Shown here: piece by piece, positions 23,953-35,329 of the stretch | Numbering within the stretch: position 1 is the first letter of the stretch | Layout of the letters: each line of letters opens with the position of its first letter | NCBI RefSeq assembly: GCF_014805625.2 | Contig: NW_024003752.1 | Coordinates: forward strand, 578,784-642,783 | DNA from: Glossina fuscipes | Lineage: Eukaryota; Arthropoda; Insecta; Diptera; Glossinidae | Direction of reading: 5' to 3' | Length of the DNA stretch: 64,000 bases | Position numbers and translations under genes: made by a program | The notes under the pieces: generated by a model | Database searches by the model: none | What the model was told of the DNA's origin: nothing | The model's input: only the letters and a program-made list of their open reading frames with translations

Positions 23953-24883
23953 CAGTAAAAGCTCTTTATTCGCGGGGTATACGTTCCCTAAATATACCAC
24001 GAATACAGAAATCGTGAATAAGGAATGGCAGTTTATATGGGACTATAGGGGATACGTTCCTAGGTGACAAAATAGAAAAAATCAAATATATAAAAAGTGT
24101 AATTTAATTGAAGCTGTTGAACATTTTGATTAATTGTCTAGGCAATGGTTTGAAGAATTTGGTAATTTTCTCCTGCTTGGCAGTTTTTAAAAGCTCCTTC
24201 AATTCAGACTGATACGCAGCAGCCGCATTAGCAATTTGCCTCTTAAAAATAAGACTTCGTTCCATAGTCGAATCAATGTTCATAAAGAAATCGCGAAGCT
24301 CATTTGCCATTATTAAAGTTTCACTAAGATTTTTCAGATTAAAAGTCATGTTTCCAGTGCTTGTTGAAGACTCTTCTTCAATGGGCTGTGAATTTAACAT
24401 TTTCTACAAGTCGGTTTCAGTCAAATCTTCATCTTGCGATTCAAGCAATTCTTGAATGTCACCTGATTCTATCCGTTTGAACCCATGTCGTCCTATTCCA
24501 TTCGCGATTTCGGGTATGTTTGCAGTAAAAGTTTGAACTTGCAGAGATTTTTCGTCATATTCCGCAGTCAGAGCAGACCAAAGTTTTTTCCAGCATGTCT
24601 TCAATGTGAGTGGCTTCAGTTCTTCCTATGATTCTTTTATGTTTACGGTGCATTTTGCTATGTCAAATTCCTTCCTACGTTCCTTAGCATTCATATCAGG
24701 ATTACATTCCATATTATCCAATATAATTTTGAAGGTTCGTCAAATGTAATAGAGCTTAAAGGCCTGGATTAATCCGCGAATAAAGAAATTTATAGCCGCG
24801 AATATAGGAATTGGGTCGCATTTTTTTAATCCGCGAATAGTGAAAACGCGAATGAAGGAAGCGGGAATAAAGATCTTTTACTG
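23953..24883 (-). mobile_element. Internally deleted Tigger/pogo-type DNA transposon
   Basis: The ends are inverted repeats: CAGTAAAAGCTCTTTATTC at the left and the reverse complement of CAGTAAAAGATCTTTATTC at the right, about 20 bp, with further CGCGAATA subterminal repeats. A TA dinucleotide flanks the left end, as expected for pogo insertion; the right flank is TC and so altered. At about 930 bp the element keeps only the C-terminal part of its transposase. Confidence 0.85.
24104..24604 (-). pseudogene. Tigger-type transposase, C-terminal remnant
   Basis: Two minus-strand frames (24604-24404 and 24400-24104), separated by one stop codon, read through in order: KTCWKKLWSALTAEYD, GFKRIESGDIQELL, SQDEDLTETDL, then a charged tail with ELKELLKTAKQEKITKFF. 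This matches the segment after the DDE core in Tigger/jerky-like transposases (CW-K-LW followed by an acidic stretch). The DNA-binding and catalytic domains are absent, consistent with an internally deleted, non-autonomous element. Confidence 0.75.
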
Positions 24884-25125
24884 TCCTTAGTAATGTCATA
24901 AGCACAATCATGCACCTAAACGTTTGCTTGTCTATTAACAGTTCCGTCAATATGCTGAGGATTGTACGTTGAATCTTTATCCGGCTTAACTGACACACAT
25001 TTTAATTTATTTACTTTCGTTACACACATAGGCATATTCGCTATCTACCCTTATTACTGAAGTATTACCTGCTAAAGCCAGCGCATTGAGTTGTCCTTGC
25101 TATGTAGGTGTTAATGGTTACGCAT

Positions 25126-25467
25126 TGTAATATACTTATTACCTACCCATAGTTTCCATAGATCAGTGATCGTACATTTTAGTTATAAGCGGTAAACATG
25201 TGCTAATACATACATAAGATAGCACTAATATAAGACATAAGATAGCATTATTATAACACATATAAAAATAGGTTAAGGTAGTCGAGTTTTAGACGTTGAT
25301 GTGAGAAGGTCGAGTTTCAATTTAGACTTAGGAAGTTAGTGGAAAAGGCAGTGAAGTGAAATTTATAAAATAAAGGTCCCTGCAATCAATAAATATCTGG
25401 TGTTTTTTTCCTTCCCTGGGCCGCTGAGCGTCCCCAGCCATAAGGAAAGCGACGAAACGTCCTTACA
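25126..25467 (+). mobile_element. 3' portion of a 5' LTR (tandem-repeat LTR class)
   Basis: A TTACA end at 25463-25467 is followed two bases later by a primer-binding site, which fixes the LTR 3' end. The segment has TATAAAATAAAGG near 25366 and an AATAAA at 25388. The nearest TGTAA that could be the 5' end is 25126. Because 320-bp repeats continue to the left, the true LTR may begin near 23.3 kb or before. The end sequence resembles those of the large solo LTRs at 56.4 and 38.8 kb. Confidence 0.55.
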
Positions 25468-25469
25468 AG

Positions 25470-25487
25470 TGGCGCCCGAGCAGGGAC
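25470..25487 (+). other. Primer-binding site, tRNA-Lys type
   Basis: TGGCGCCCGAGCAGGGAC differs at one position from the complement of the 3' end of animal tRNA-Lys(UUU). Ty3/gypsy elements of the Osvaldo type are known to use tRNA-Lys. The downstream element sequence is too decayed to confirm that group. Confidence 0.75.
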
Positions 25488-27396
25488 CTTTATTCTGTGA
25501 AACGCGAGCGAAGTCTTCAGTGAAACAAACAAAACCGAAAGAACAATGGACACCATCACTGAAAAAAAATAAAGACTGTCATAGAAAAGCATTAAAAAAA
25601 TAGATAAATAAATAAGCAAAACGAACAAACAAACCACACACAATAGAAAAAAAAACAATAGCAAACAAAAGTACATGATAGAAATAAAATAAAAATATCG
25701 AAAGCAGAAATTCACCAAAAACGAACATTGTTAAATCTAAAGCAGCAAAAGATCTTCAGCCATTAGAAAAAAAAATAAAGTTCATAAATTCTGCAATGTG
25801 GCTATATGTTTAAACGAAAGGAGAAGCAACAACAAAACCAAGAAAATCAACAAGGAATTCATCGAAATAGGGGATGAACAACAACGACACGGGCAAACAA
25901 AAAAAAAAAACTGAAAACGGACAAACTGGCAGTGAAATTAAGATACCTAAAATTGAACAAGCAATAACAAGGATAGGCATTTGCGATCCCATAAGGGCCT
26001 GAAGTAAATAAATTACCGCAAGGTGCTCGCTTGAAAACCGTTGCGCAAAACAGATAAGAGAAATGATGAGGCGAATTGGCAGTCACAACCCCGGCGAAGT
26101 TGTAAGTCGGGTTTAACAGGACCAAAAAACCCTTTGTAATAATACAACGGATGACAAGATCGAAGAGCGCGGAGATTATTATTCGAAAAATCCAAGTCAA
26201 CGTGTGCGGAACGAAAGTTCAAGTGATGTGAAACAAATAAAAGAGAAAAATATCCAAAGTAAACGGGAAAATTTAAATTAAAGTTAACATGTTTTGAGAA
26301 AAAAGAAAAGGAAAATTATTTACCAAAAATGTCTTAAATAAATTTTAACATAATATTGCAAACCCGTAGAAAACTTAGGCTGTGTAACGTCCGCGAATAA
26401 AGTCAGGGAGGCGGTCGGTCAGTCTGCTTTTACCGCAAGGGTCACAATAATGGCGTGCCGTTATATGACATCGGGTGATTTTGCGGTGTGTTCTTTTTTT
26501 TGCAAAATAGCGGCTAGCCGTTAGGTAGCCAACGCAAAAGCAAAAAAACAGAAAAGAAATCATGCGAGGAAACTTAGCTTTGCTTTGATGGATTGATTTG
26601 CTAATCGAGAGTCGCGCAAGAGAAGTCAAACACGCAGCATCATCACCAAAATATAGATAAGCAAGAATTAGCCAAAAAGTATAAACAACCACCGTCAAAA
26701 CGCTAATAAGCATAAAATTATTCACAAAAATATAAAATATAAAAAAAAAGAAAAAAGAACAAAAAAGGGAAAATATACGAAATTGGTTATACTAGAAAAC
26801 TACAAAGAAAAAGGTGGTGTAAAAAGTACTTCCTTTCGATTTAGTGAATTATTCAGGTCGCCTGTTTTTATATGATGTGTTTGAAATTTAACGTGAAATC
26901 TTTTTAAGCAAATAAACATAATAAAGTATTGAGTATTTGTTAATAAAATTCTTAGAGAGAAAAAAAAAAGGAATAAAAAACCTCATAAAAAAAAAGAAAA
27001 AAATTTATTTAAAGATTTTTATAAAGCCTACTAAAAAAGAAAAAAAGGAAGAAATGGAGAAAAAGGACAGAGAAACAAAGAGAAAGAAAGAGAAAAAGGA
27101 AGGGAGAACTCGGTAAGCACTAAGTAGTTTCAGGAGGGTTGGAAGTTAAGAGAGGGAAGTGTGCACAGGGTTTGATCGGAAGAGAGTCATTTGGTTTTGC
27201 TCTTCAATCGGTGTGGAAGTGACAAGTTTTGGTCGTTGAAGATTACTCTTTAAGTAAGACGTTGAGAAGTAGCGGCGTGCGCTAAAGTAAGCTTTTGAAA
27301 GAGGAAAGTTTTAAAGTTTTTCTACTGCTTTAATTTTCCTTCTTTTTACGATTGAAATGAAGAAATCAACAAATGAAAAAAAAAAACATTAATAAC

Positions 27397-27640
27397 GGGT
27401 AGAATTGCGAATCTTACGTTGAATAAACGAATAAGAAGCCAGTAAATATTAGAATTGTGCATTCGACAAGAATAAACGCAAAAAAAAAAAAAAAAATTGA
27501 TAAAGGTTGGAATTGTGAATTTCACATTGAGTAAACAAATGAAAACTAATAAATTTTAGGTTTGTGAATTTAACATTAAATAAACCAATCCAAAGCTAAT
27601 AAATATCGGAATTGTGAGTTGAACATTGTGCGTTTGGTTT
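27397..27640 (+). repeat. Degenerate tandem repeat, about 50-60 bp units
   Basis: Four to five units built on GGAATTGTGAATTT..ACATT..AATAAAC..AATAAAT, beginning near 27397, 27450, 27508, 27560 and 27610. Confidence 0.7.
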
Positions 27641-30344
27641 CGCAATTCACAAACGGTTGTAATGCATACCTATTCGAGTGAAGATTCCATTTTCGTTTAA
27701 AAATGCTTAGCAAGAAATATCAAGGAGAATGATATGTGCATATGTGTGGGAATAGTTGCAAAAGTTGGATGACCTTTTTATTATTGTCCAGCTATCAACT
27801 AAATTACCGATGTACGTGATGAAAGAAATAAGTAATACATATATACATATATAGGCATATAAATAAGTTCAATATACATACACTTATGTACAACTAACAG
27901 CAATAAGTGAACCAAAACATATAAAGACTCTTACGGCATTAGCGAGAAACAAAACAAAACAAAACAAAAAGCAAATAAATGCAAAGACATTAATTTTATT
28001 TCTCTAAATAAATCTCATAATAAACCAACAAACTACGGTTAACAACAATTCGGTTCAACTAAAGAGTAGTTTTAAAGGAAAGGTTGGAAAACGTGGTAAA
28101 GAGATTTAATGAAACAATTGCTTACGATCACACCATTTGTCGACGCTACCACTGTCAAAATTGCTGATCAAAGAGAGGATAAGGAAGGTGTGGCGGTTTT
28201 TTGCGTTAGGATAAAAGGCGTTAAGGGCTGAGCTGCTACAAAATAAGGAAAGTTCAATTGGCGTCTGCATCTCATCCTGGGACAGCCCATTGGGAGCAAC
28301 AACAACGATTTTGCCGCTGGACCTGCTGCTTCACCCAACGGTCAGGTATTTATTTTTTTTTGTGTTCTGTTTATAGATGAGCCGCGATGAGCGGCTAAGT
28401 TGAACGTGCTACCAGTAGCTGGATTGCGATGAGGGTGAGCGCGTCAGGAAAAGTAGGGGGAAATTAAACAGATACAGACGGACGAAGAAAAGACCGACGA
28501 ATGGCGTACAGGACAGACAACATATTGGTATAATGTGGGTAAAAGACTTTTTTTATCAGTATTTTGGCTTTATTAGTAGTTAATGTTTTTTTTTTTTGTA
28601 TTGCTAATCACGGGCCAAGAGCAACCGCTCTACCTTGCAGAGCTAGGTTGCGTATTACAAAAAAAAAAAATTTGAAACATTACAACTGCCATAATATTTG
28701 GCGCTTATATAATATTGAAAAGAACTGAAACTGATTAAAGTGGGAAAATTGATGTGGTGCAAAACATTTACAGAGAAGTACGAAAGACACAAAAATTAAA
28801 TGATTGTTAGGGACTGCATGTGTGTACGTTTGTGTGTGCGTGCAAACAATTTGCGAATTTACATTATAATAAGAGCATTTGTATAAAATTTAATAAAATA
28901 TATTCAAAAAGCACAGGACAAATCTAATTTGTTAACAAAAATTGCACACAGGAGCGAAAGAGAAAAGGAAGAGAAAGAGAGTGACACCTACCCCACGTTA
29001 ACAAGTATACACCAGTACACGCATACGGAAGGATTGTGGTCAGTCGTATACCAACGACAACAGCAATCACCACAGCAACAACTATACAAGGAGGTGGCCG
29101 AAAAACCGAGCGGATAAAACAAAAAAAACTTTAATTTATAACAATAACAGAAACACGTATTAACGTTTTATTTCTTCCTGGTACCTAAGGAGTTCACAAA
29201 TTAAAAAAAAAAAGGAAAAGGGTAATATACCAGGGTTGACAGCGACAATAGCAGCAACGCCCTCATCAGCCCTATCCCCATTTGCTGATTAACAACAGCC
29301 ACAACAGCAATGGGTAACAACTAGTACAACAGCAACTGCAAGCACAGTTAAAGGCAGGTCCGGTGCACTTAATCCACCCGACAACTGCCAACCAACCTTC
29401 AACGCATTAACACCCCCACCGGCAGCAGCAACAGCAACAACACTCCACCACTACAACAGGGTGTGAGAGTTCCGGCAGTAAGCAACATATAGAAAAAGAA
29501 ACGTGGAATATATATTGAGAGTTTACCCGACCAGCAGCAACAAGCGCATCCCCTAGGGGTGAAGCTTAGATAGACAAAAATAAGGGGAAAAGGAAACCCT
29601 AACAGAAATTTTAACGAGCGATAGCGAAGTGCTTTTCCTCCTTTTAATATAAATGAAATTACACCCAACCCGAAACCCTAAATATTACTGCGATCCACGG
29701 GAAATAATACCGTCATAGTAGGAGTAGATGCAATAATCCAAAAAAGCTAGCAGGATAGGAACGCTCGAGGGTTACGAGAAATTATTAATAAAGCCAAGAG
29801 AAGAAAATATTTTAATTGGGAAATTCGGGAAATAGAAAGTAACTAATTATTGCACAAAGTGAAATTCCTTACGATAATATGAAGTGTTCTTATTTTGTTG
29901 CTTTTTTTTCCGTACGTCATTTGTAAGAATGTTCACGGGCACAACATTTAGGATTTTGCCATCGCAACCAAACTTCCAGAACGATCGATTTAGTTGGAGA
30001 AGACATGATAGAAACTTCAAGGAAAAAAAAAACAAAATTTCCCATATCTAAGCCCTGCGCAATTTAATAGCTATTACTAGCGCAGCAGCGAACCATAATT
30101 ACGTTCTGCACAGCGCAAATAAGCTAAATCCGCCGCAATAGTTTTCGTATCGGAACGCAAAACCTGTGACCAACGACCCTGGAATTTGTCAAAGGAAATA
30201 AGGAGGGCGAAGTTTTACAATATTTCGTATTGAAATTATTGCATGATTCTCGAAGTACACAGTAGTGTTGCTTGGATTCTGGGACAAGACAAAGACAAAC
30301 ATCGACATTGAACATTTCGGCTCTGTGCCACTAATTCGAAAAAA

Positions 30345-31440
30345 CCGAGAGAAAGACTTGTAAAATGCATGTGTAAAGTAAATGAGGAAACAGGAAATCA
30401 AAATCAAATAAAAAAAAAAAATTCAAATTAACGAATTGGAAAATCATACAATTGCATTATACAAGATCTTATTACACGCTCGTCATTCTTCAATAACGCC
30501 TCTCAATATTTTATAATTTCTCGTGTTTATCAGATTAAGTTTGTCATAGTATTTAGGAAAAGGAAAACTAAAAATTTACCGTCGATGGCGAAGCACTTTT
30601 CCCTTTCAATAAAAATTAGACCATACCTGTGCAACAATATAATTTTGAAACATAACGTCGCTTAACTTCCTTGTGAAAGAATCTTCTCAAAAAAGAAAAA
30701 AAAAAGGGGTGCTAATTACACGTCTGTTATTATTACCAACCCATAAAAGGTAAACAATTTTGGTCCAGTACCCTACCTGCTCCCAACCAAGTAGGAAGGG
30801 AATACATTTAATTATTCAACATATCCCTAAGCACCTTTTGAGTAGCATTCAAAAAAAAGAGAACATTAAAACTCCATCCAACAACCCACAACAAGCACGT
30901 GCTCCTCACATTTTGTACATTTAAATTTCACCACTGTTAAATTTAAAAAAGAACACATTGAAAAAAAGACCGTCAATCCACTACGAAAAGTCATTTCACA
31001 AATAAGACAAACAGTCGTTGCAATTTGGTTGAAGGGTATATGAATCTATTCTATAGATAGCTTTCTTTCCAGTAAATTCATTTGGGTTCATAAGGCTTAT
31101 GCTTTCTTCTACTTATCAAGATTTAAGCTAATGTCGACAAAACCGATCACAACCAGGAAAACCAGGTTAAATGCTTCCTTGTAACAGCATAGAATAAAAG
31201 CCGTTGCAAAGAAGACGGAACATAAGGAAAACGAGTGAGTGATTTGTAAAATGGATTCGTAGAGTAAATGAAAACGACAGTAAAAGAGAAAATATCAATT
31301 AGCGAATTCGGGAATTACAATTGCATTGTACAAGATTTCAGTACACCCCGTCTTTCTTTCTTAACGCATATCAACATTTTCCCGTAATTTTTCTGTGTAG
31401 TAGACTAACATGTCATAGCATTTAAGCAAACGGTTATTGC
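30345..31440 (+). repeat. Direct repeat pair, about 0.89 kb apart
   Basis: 30345-30570 aligns with 31230-31440. Both carry TTGTAAAATG followed by AGTAAATGA, then GGAA.TCA/TACAATTGCATT.TACAAGAT, an ACGC.T.TC..CAT/TTT block and GTCATAG.ATTTA. A further pair, AAGGAAA..(GATAGCGAAGTGCTTTTCC), occurs near 29590-29640 and 30560-30610. Confidence 0.7.
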
Positions 31441-31991
31441 CGGTAACTATTTCTTGAAAGTTAGGGAGCAACTACCCCTAAATGAAAGCGTGCACACTCA
31501 TGCACATACCACTAGCGTTGTGATCGGAAAAGCTTACTCAATGCACTATTAATTTCGATACTTTACGCGATGAATAGTAAGAAATAAACACTGATAGAGT
31601 TCCAGTATTCCTTCTTTTTGTATTCGTCCCGAGCCTTGAAAATTTCATTTTGGCAACACCTTTTTTTTAAAATCGCGTATAAAGAACTCAAACAACAAAT
31701 AGATATTATCAGAAGACGAAAATACTTACGCCTAAGCTACTAACCACACAGAAAATTGTAAGGGCTAATGAGAAAGAAAAAAGAAAACAAAACAAATAAA
31801 GCAGAAAGAATAAAACCATTTAAAAGGAATAATAATAAAAGACAGAAGAAAGAAAATCAACAAAAATAAAAGAAAAAAAAAAAACAAGAAAATATTCCAA
31901 AAGAAGGAGAGAACAAAAAATATATAAAAAAAAAAACAAGAAAAGAAAAGAAAACATCCAAGTGCCCAGAAAATTTCTAACCCTAATTAAG

Positions 31992-32690
31992 CTAGTATAA
32001 GCCGAAGAACGCCAGCGATAACGTGGGGGTTCTCCACGGCACAGTGGGGGCCCCGATATCCAACGTTCAACACGAGCAGCTCAGCATCGGCTGCGACAAC
32101 GGAGGAATGTGAGACTCCCGATACCGCCGAAATTAATAACTCTGATGAACAGGCGACGCTAGTTCGCGCACTAGCGTCCTTGTCGCTCACCGACCCAGAA
32201 ACCCATCGATGCCGCCGAGTAATCGTGGAAGATATCACGATTAGCAACTATGCCGCCACCCCCGTACACGAACGGTCACCCCATCGCCGAAAAACCGTTG
32301 CAACGCCCACGGGCACGAGTAAACAGTGGCCAGCAAATCTCGCAAAGATTAAGCGACATGCCACGGTCGAAACAGCAAGCCACCGTCTCGCTGCAAGGCG
32401 AAATGCAAGAAGAATTCCACCGACAGCCGCGTCGCCTCGAGGAAGTCTTCCTCGAGGGGAGACGATGTTACCGGTTCGTCCTTAACCACCACCAGGAGTG
32501 GAGGGTTATAGAATTACCCTGGCTTCCAACAGCCATGCGCGGCTTTTGCCGTACCTGAGACCCCGAGACACCACGCGCATTATCCCGAGTGGTACCACCC
32601 GGCCACAGTATGACGCACCTGCCGTCAGTAATCCGAACGAATGGGGATGGACTGATTACCCGGATGAACGCAGAACACCATTATTAGGTA
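31992..32690 (+). pseudogene. GC-rich, frameshifted coding remnant (possible gag)
   Basis: A sharp rise in GC marks three overlapping plus-strand frames that look coding in succession. The first has TPDTAEINNSDEQATLVRAL and LASLSLTDPETHRCRR. The second has MPRSKQQATVSLQGEMQEEF and RRLEEVFLEGRRCYRFVLNH. The third has RPRDTTRIIPSGTTRPQYD and NPNEWGWTDYPDERRTPLL. Each is open where the next starts to look random, suggesting one gene broken by frameshifts near 32300 and 32520. No ATG is evident at the 5' end. The last frame ends in AG|GTATGT, which would serve as a splice donor. I do not recognise the family. Position after a tRNA-Lys primer site and leader suggests gag of the LTR element. Confidence 0.4.
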
Positions 32691-32860
32691 TGTATGGGAG
32701 TGTGTGCGTGTGTGTGGTAAGGAATTATGGATATGCATTTTTGTTTATCCAGAGTGATGCAAACAAAATTCTAAACTTAGTATACCTTACAGCATATGAA
32801 GTTTGCGAAGTGTTGCAAAAATCATTTGCAAAAACATTGCATAGCCTACAGCATAGGGAG
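32688..32860 (+). repeat. Candidate left terminal inverted repeat of the Polinton
   Basis: Matches the reverse complement of 49538-49725: a GTATGTATGGGAG start, a GT-rich run, GTGGTAAGGA, ATATGCATTTTTGTTTATCC, then two units ending CTTACAGCATA and CCTACAGCATAGG. Polintons carry long terminal repeats, often with internal tandem units. Confidence 0.6.
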
Positions 32861-33204
32861 TAGATTATCGTCGAAATTGATTTATACAATTTTTTTAGCT
32901 AAAAAAACTGAACATGTTTTTGTGTTGTATATATGTCGTATTTATATCATATTTTACATTTGGTTGTATGTTGGCGTATTTATATCAACATTTTGCCTTT
33001 TTTTAGTTATAAGTAACACTTTCGCTTTTTTCTTCCAATTGTTTACGTTGTGCATGTGTGTATTAATATTGTTATGCTTTTCTGGTGATTAATTATTTTT
33101 TTATTTAAGATTACTATATTTAATGTTTTTTTTTGTAGAATATAATTCTCACTCATTTAAGGTATATTTCAAAATATAATATTCAATAATGTTTACTTTC
33201 GCTA

Positions 33205-33282
33205 CCAGCGCAAAAATATAATCGTTTAGTTATATCTTTATGCGCAAAAATATAATCGTTTAGTTATACATTTTTGCGCTGG
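33205..33282. repeat. 78-bp element: 27-bp direct repeat within 13-bp inverted ends
   Basis: The ends are CCAGCGCAAAAAT (33205-33217) and its exact reverse complement (33270-33282). Inside, 33208-33234 is repeated perfectly at 33242-33268. It may be a minute foldback element or a recombination site near the Polinton end. Confidence 0.75.
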
Positions 33283-33759
33283 ACATTTTTTTTTTTTATT
33301 TTCATCATGCACTAATCCGACACTTCAGTTGAGGCATTGTATAACGAGGGGATCAGGCAAATGCGATAACAATATTCATCTGAGTACGTATTGACAAGTG
33401 CCGGCCGAACAACCATTCCATTCAAGTGCAGAGAATCGAGTTTTAGTTGTATCGTCTCCCCTTCCCGAGAGTTTTTGTTTAGACATCTTAACAGATGTCG
33501 CTGACAAATCAATGAATAAAAAACAACAATCATGTTGAGATTGGTTGGCTTTTAGCTAAACAAACTGAACATAAGAAGACAAGTTTTTCCTTTTTCTGAA
33601 AAAAATTATATTTATTTATATCTTTAGATAAAAGAACTGAAACATAAAAAACACGCTTTTCCCTTATTCTGCAACGGCTTTGAATCTTGTTATTTTATTT
33701 TTTTGGTTTAGACATCTTCAATTGTTGGCATTAATAAACAAATTAAAAAACCTGGAATT

Positions 33760-34320
33760 TTAATGTAATATAAAAGACCTTTTTTTGGTTTTTTTATTTT
33801 TTAATTTATATAATAGCAATTTATTATTGCTAAACTCTATCAAACGATCAAAAAACGATTTGTTATCGCTTGGCACATTCATTATTATCTCATATTTCGC
33901 GAATGCGCTAACTACATCAATTACTCGTAATCTAAATCTAAATTTAAAATTTAGGATCAGATCGAAAATTTGCGTTATTTGCTCCTCCAGATATGCCGCG
34001 ACTTGCGTCTGCATGCATTGGGTTAGCATGTCTAGGAATCTGCTATCCGTCTTCTAAGTTAAGTCGAAAAGTGTTGTTTCAAAATTCCGCTCGTGGGGAC
34101 CTATACCGGCGGTTGACCGATTTTCTGAACATCCTACGGACAACGTATTGCTGTTTTTATTGAAGTTCATTGTTTTATTTGCGTTTTGACTGTTGTTGAA
34201 CTTTGTAATGATATTCAATTTTTTTTGATTTTTATTTTTATTTATGCTATTTTCTTTACAAGTTAATTTGTGAGTATATGTCGCTGAATTTTTGTGGTTA
34301 AAAAAAAGGTGGTTATACAA
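33760..34320 (-). pseudogene. Unrecognised protein frame with one stop
   Basis: Minus-strand frame from 34320 to 33760, interrupted only by a TAG at 34054-34056. The first part is Asn/Lys-rich (NSQNANKTMNFNKNSN); the second reads SRFLDMLTQCMQTQVAAYLEEQ and QIFDLILNFKF, an amphipathic helical stretch. Continuation of protein-like sequence across the stop suggests one decayed gene. The position is inside the Polinton, near its left end. I do not recognise it. It could be a Polinton accessory gene or the ORF1 tail of a LINE. Confidence 0.35.
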
Positions 34321-34344
34321 ATTAAAAAGTTTCTGCGCTAATTT

Positions 34345-34563
34345 CTATCGCTCGCAGGCATAGGTATTTTTACTTTTTATACAATTTATCCATGGATCAT
34401 ATCTATGTATGCCGTATATAGATGATGACAAAAGTGGTGAAGCGGACAAATTGTTGCATATCCTTAATTCATCGATCATTTTTAGGAAGAAAGTCCTGTG
34501 ATCCTCATCAATACAACAATCGTATGCTTGCAATAGATTTTCCAAATCTCTTGATGAAACCAT
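34345..34563 (-). CDS. Small hypothetical protein
   Basis: 72-codon frame starting MVSSRDLENLLQAYDCCIDE with a charged helical N-terminus (HRTFFLKMIDELRI) and a Trp/Tyr-containing tail (RYDPWINCIKSK). It lies directly upstream (in transcription) of the frame at 34320 and inside the Polinton, so it may be a Polinton small gene. No family recognised. Confidence 0.35.
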   Translation of the reverse strand: MVSSRDLENLLQAYDCCIDEDHRTFFLKMIDELRICNNLSASPLLSSSIYGIHRYDPWINCIKSKNTYACER

Positions 34564-34938
34564 TGTTTTTTTATCGCGGAGGAAAATAAACGGATGAATT
34601 TATAGAAACAACTAATGAGTATGCTACTATCGTAATGTTATTATATTCTCTACCAATTTTCTTTTTTATTTAAAAAACAAGTTTTTTCTTTTTCAAACAT
34701 TCTCAATATTCTCCGTATTTATTAAATTGAACTTAACAAAATTTCGTAATAATATAACATTTTCGAGAAGACATCTATATTTACAAAGATGGTGATTACA
34801 TAAATTTGTATTTGTATTAATTTTTTTAAATTTTTAAAAAAAAAAGTACAATGTTTACATTCAACTATATTGTATATTATATTATACAAGAATTCTATAA
34901 TTTTATTTGCTTCTTTTTCTTCTTCTATTTTTTTTTCT

Positions 34939-35100
34939 CTAATATGTGCAGTTACAGGTATCTGGTCCACATATTGCATTCTCGTCTGACCAAACGCAGT
35001 CCTCATAATGTTCACCATATTTGTTTTGATTTATCCTGAGATTGTTTGAATATTCCAGATGTGATTGAATACTTAGAAAAGGTCTTTGCAAATCTGGGTA
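34939..35100 (-). other. Short cysteine-rich frame
   Basis: Minus-strand frame of about 54 codons ending TAG at 34939-34941. It contains YPDLQRPFLSIQSHLEYSN, then YGEHYEDCVWSDENAICG and PDTCNCTY, with four closely spaced cysteines. The composition is protein-like. It sits next to the major capsid gene. Not recognised. Confidence 0.35.
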
Positions 35101-35329
35101 TTTTTTTTATTATCATATTTTTTTCCTGTGGCGTGCTTCGTACTCTTTACTCAAATCAAATGTTTGTGAATAATAGTTGATGTCAATAGTTTTAACATAT
35201 ATACATCATTTTTGAGTGGACCGATGATTGGACTAGCTTCATATTGATTTTCTCTTTCATTAAAGTTTGAATTTTCTCTTTGATTTCCATCACCATCAAA
35301 ATTTGAAGAGATATCTTTTAAAAGCTTCA

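Larger units (their letters stand above)
23355..25220. repeat. Degenerate tandem repeats, period about 320 bp, in LTR region
   Basis: Two units align well. CACATATCGTAATAT occurs near 23505 and 23826, and TAGGCGCATA near 23601 and 23921. A third, weaker unit occurs at about 25030-25220. The second unit is interrupted by the Tigger element at 23953-24883 and resumes after it. The block lies directly upstream of the LTR end and primer site, so it is probably part of a long LTR. Confidence 0.65.
25488..31991 (+). other. Long A-rich leader-like region without coding
   Basis: Six and a half kilobases after the primer site, strongly A- and purine-rich on the plus strand, with many A-runs. The long minus-strand frames (for example 25386-25718, 25859-26200, 26375-26725) are T-rich hydrophobic shadows. 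A Gln-rich snippet (QQQSPQQQLYKEV) at 28929-29117 could be gag remnant. It contains direct repeats (27.4-27.6 kb; 29.6, 30.4 and 31.3 kb). It may be an oversized untranslated leader or a deeply decayed gag-pol. Confidence 0.5.

Noticed and set aside
25386..26725. Several minus-strand hydrophobic frames as membrane proteins
   Set aside because: They are T-rich shadows of an A-rich strand, with no family motif and homopolymer-driven composition.
27397..27640. CRISPR-like array
   Set aside because: Units are contiguous, degenerate and without unique spacers; this is an ordinary tandem repeat in an insect retroelement.
28600..28660. A tRNA gene or riboswitch-like hairpin (GCAACC..GGTTGC stem)
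   Set aside because: Only a D-arm-like motif and a short stem are present; no T arm or acceptor stem. It may just be a local inverted repeat in the leader.
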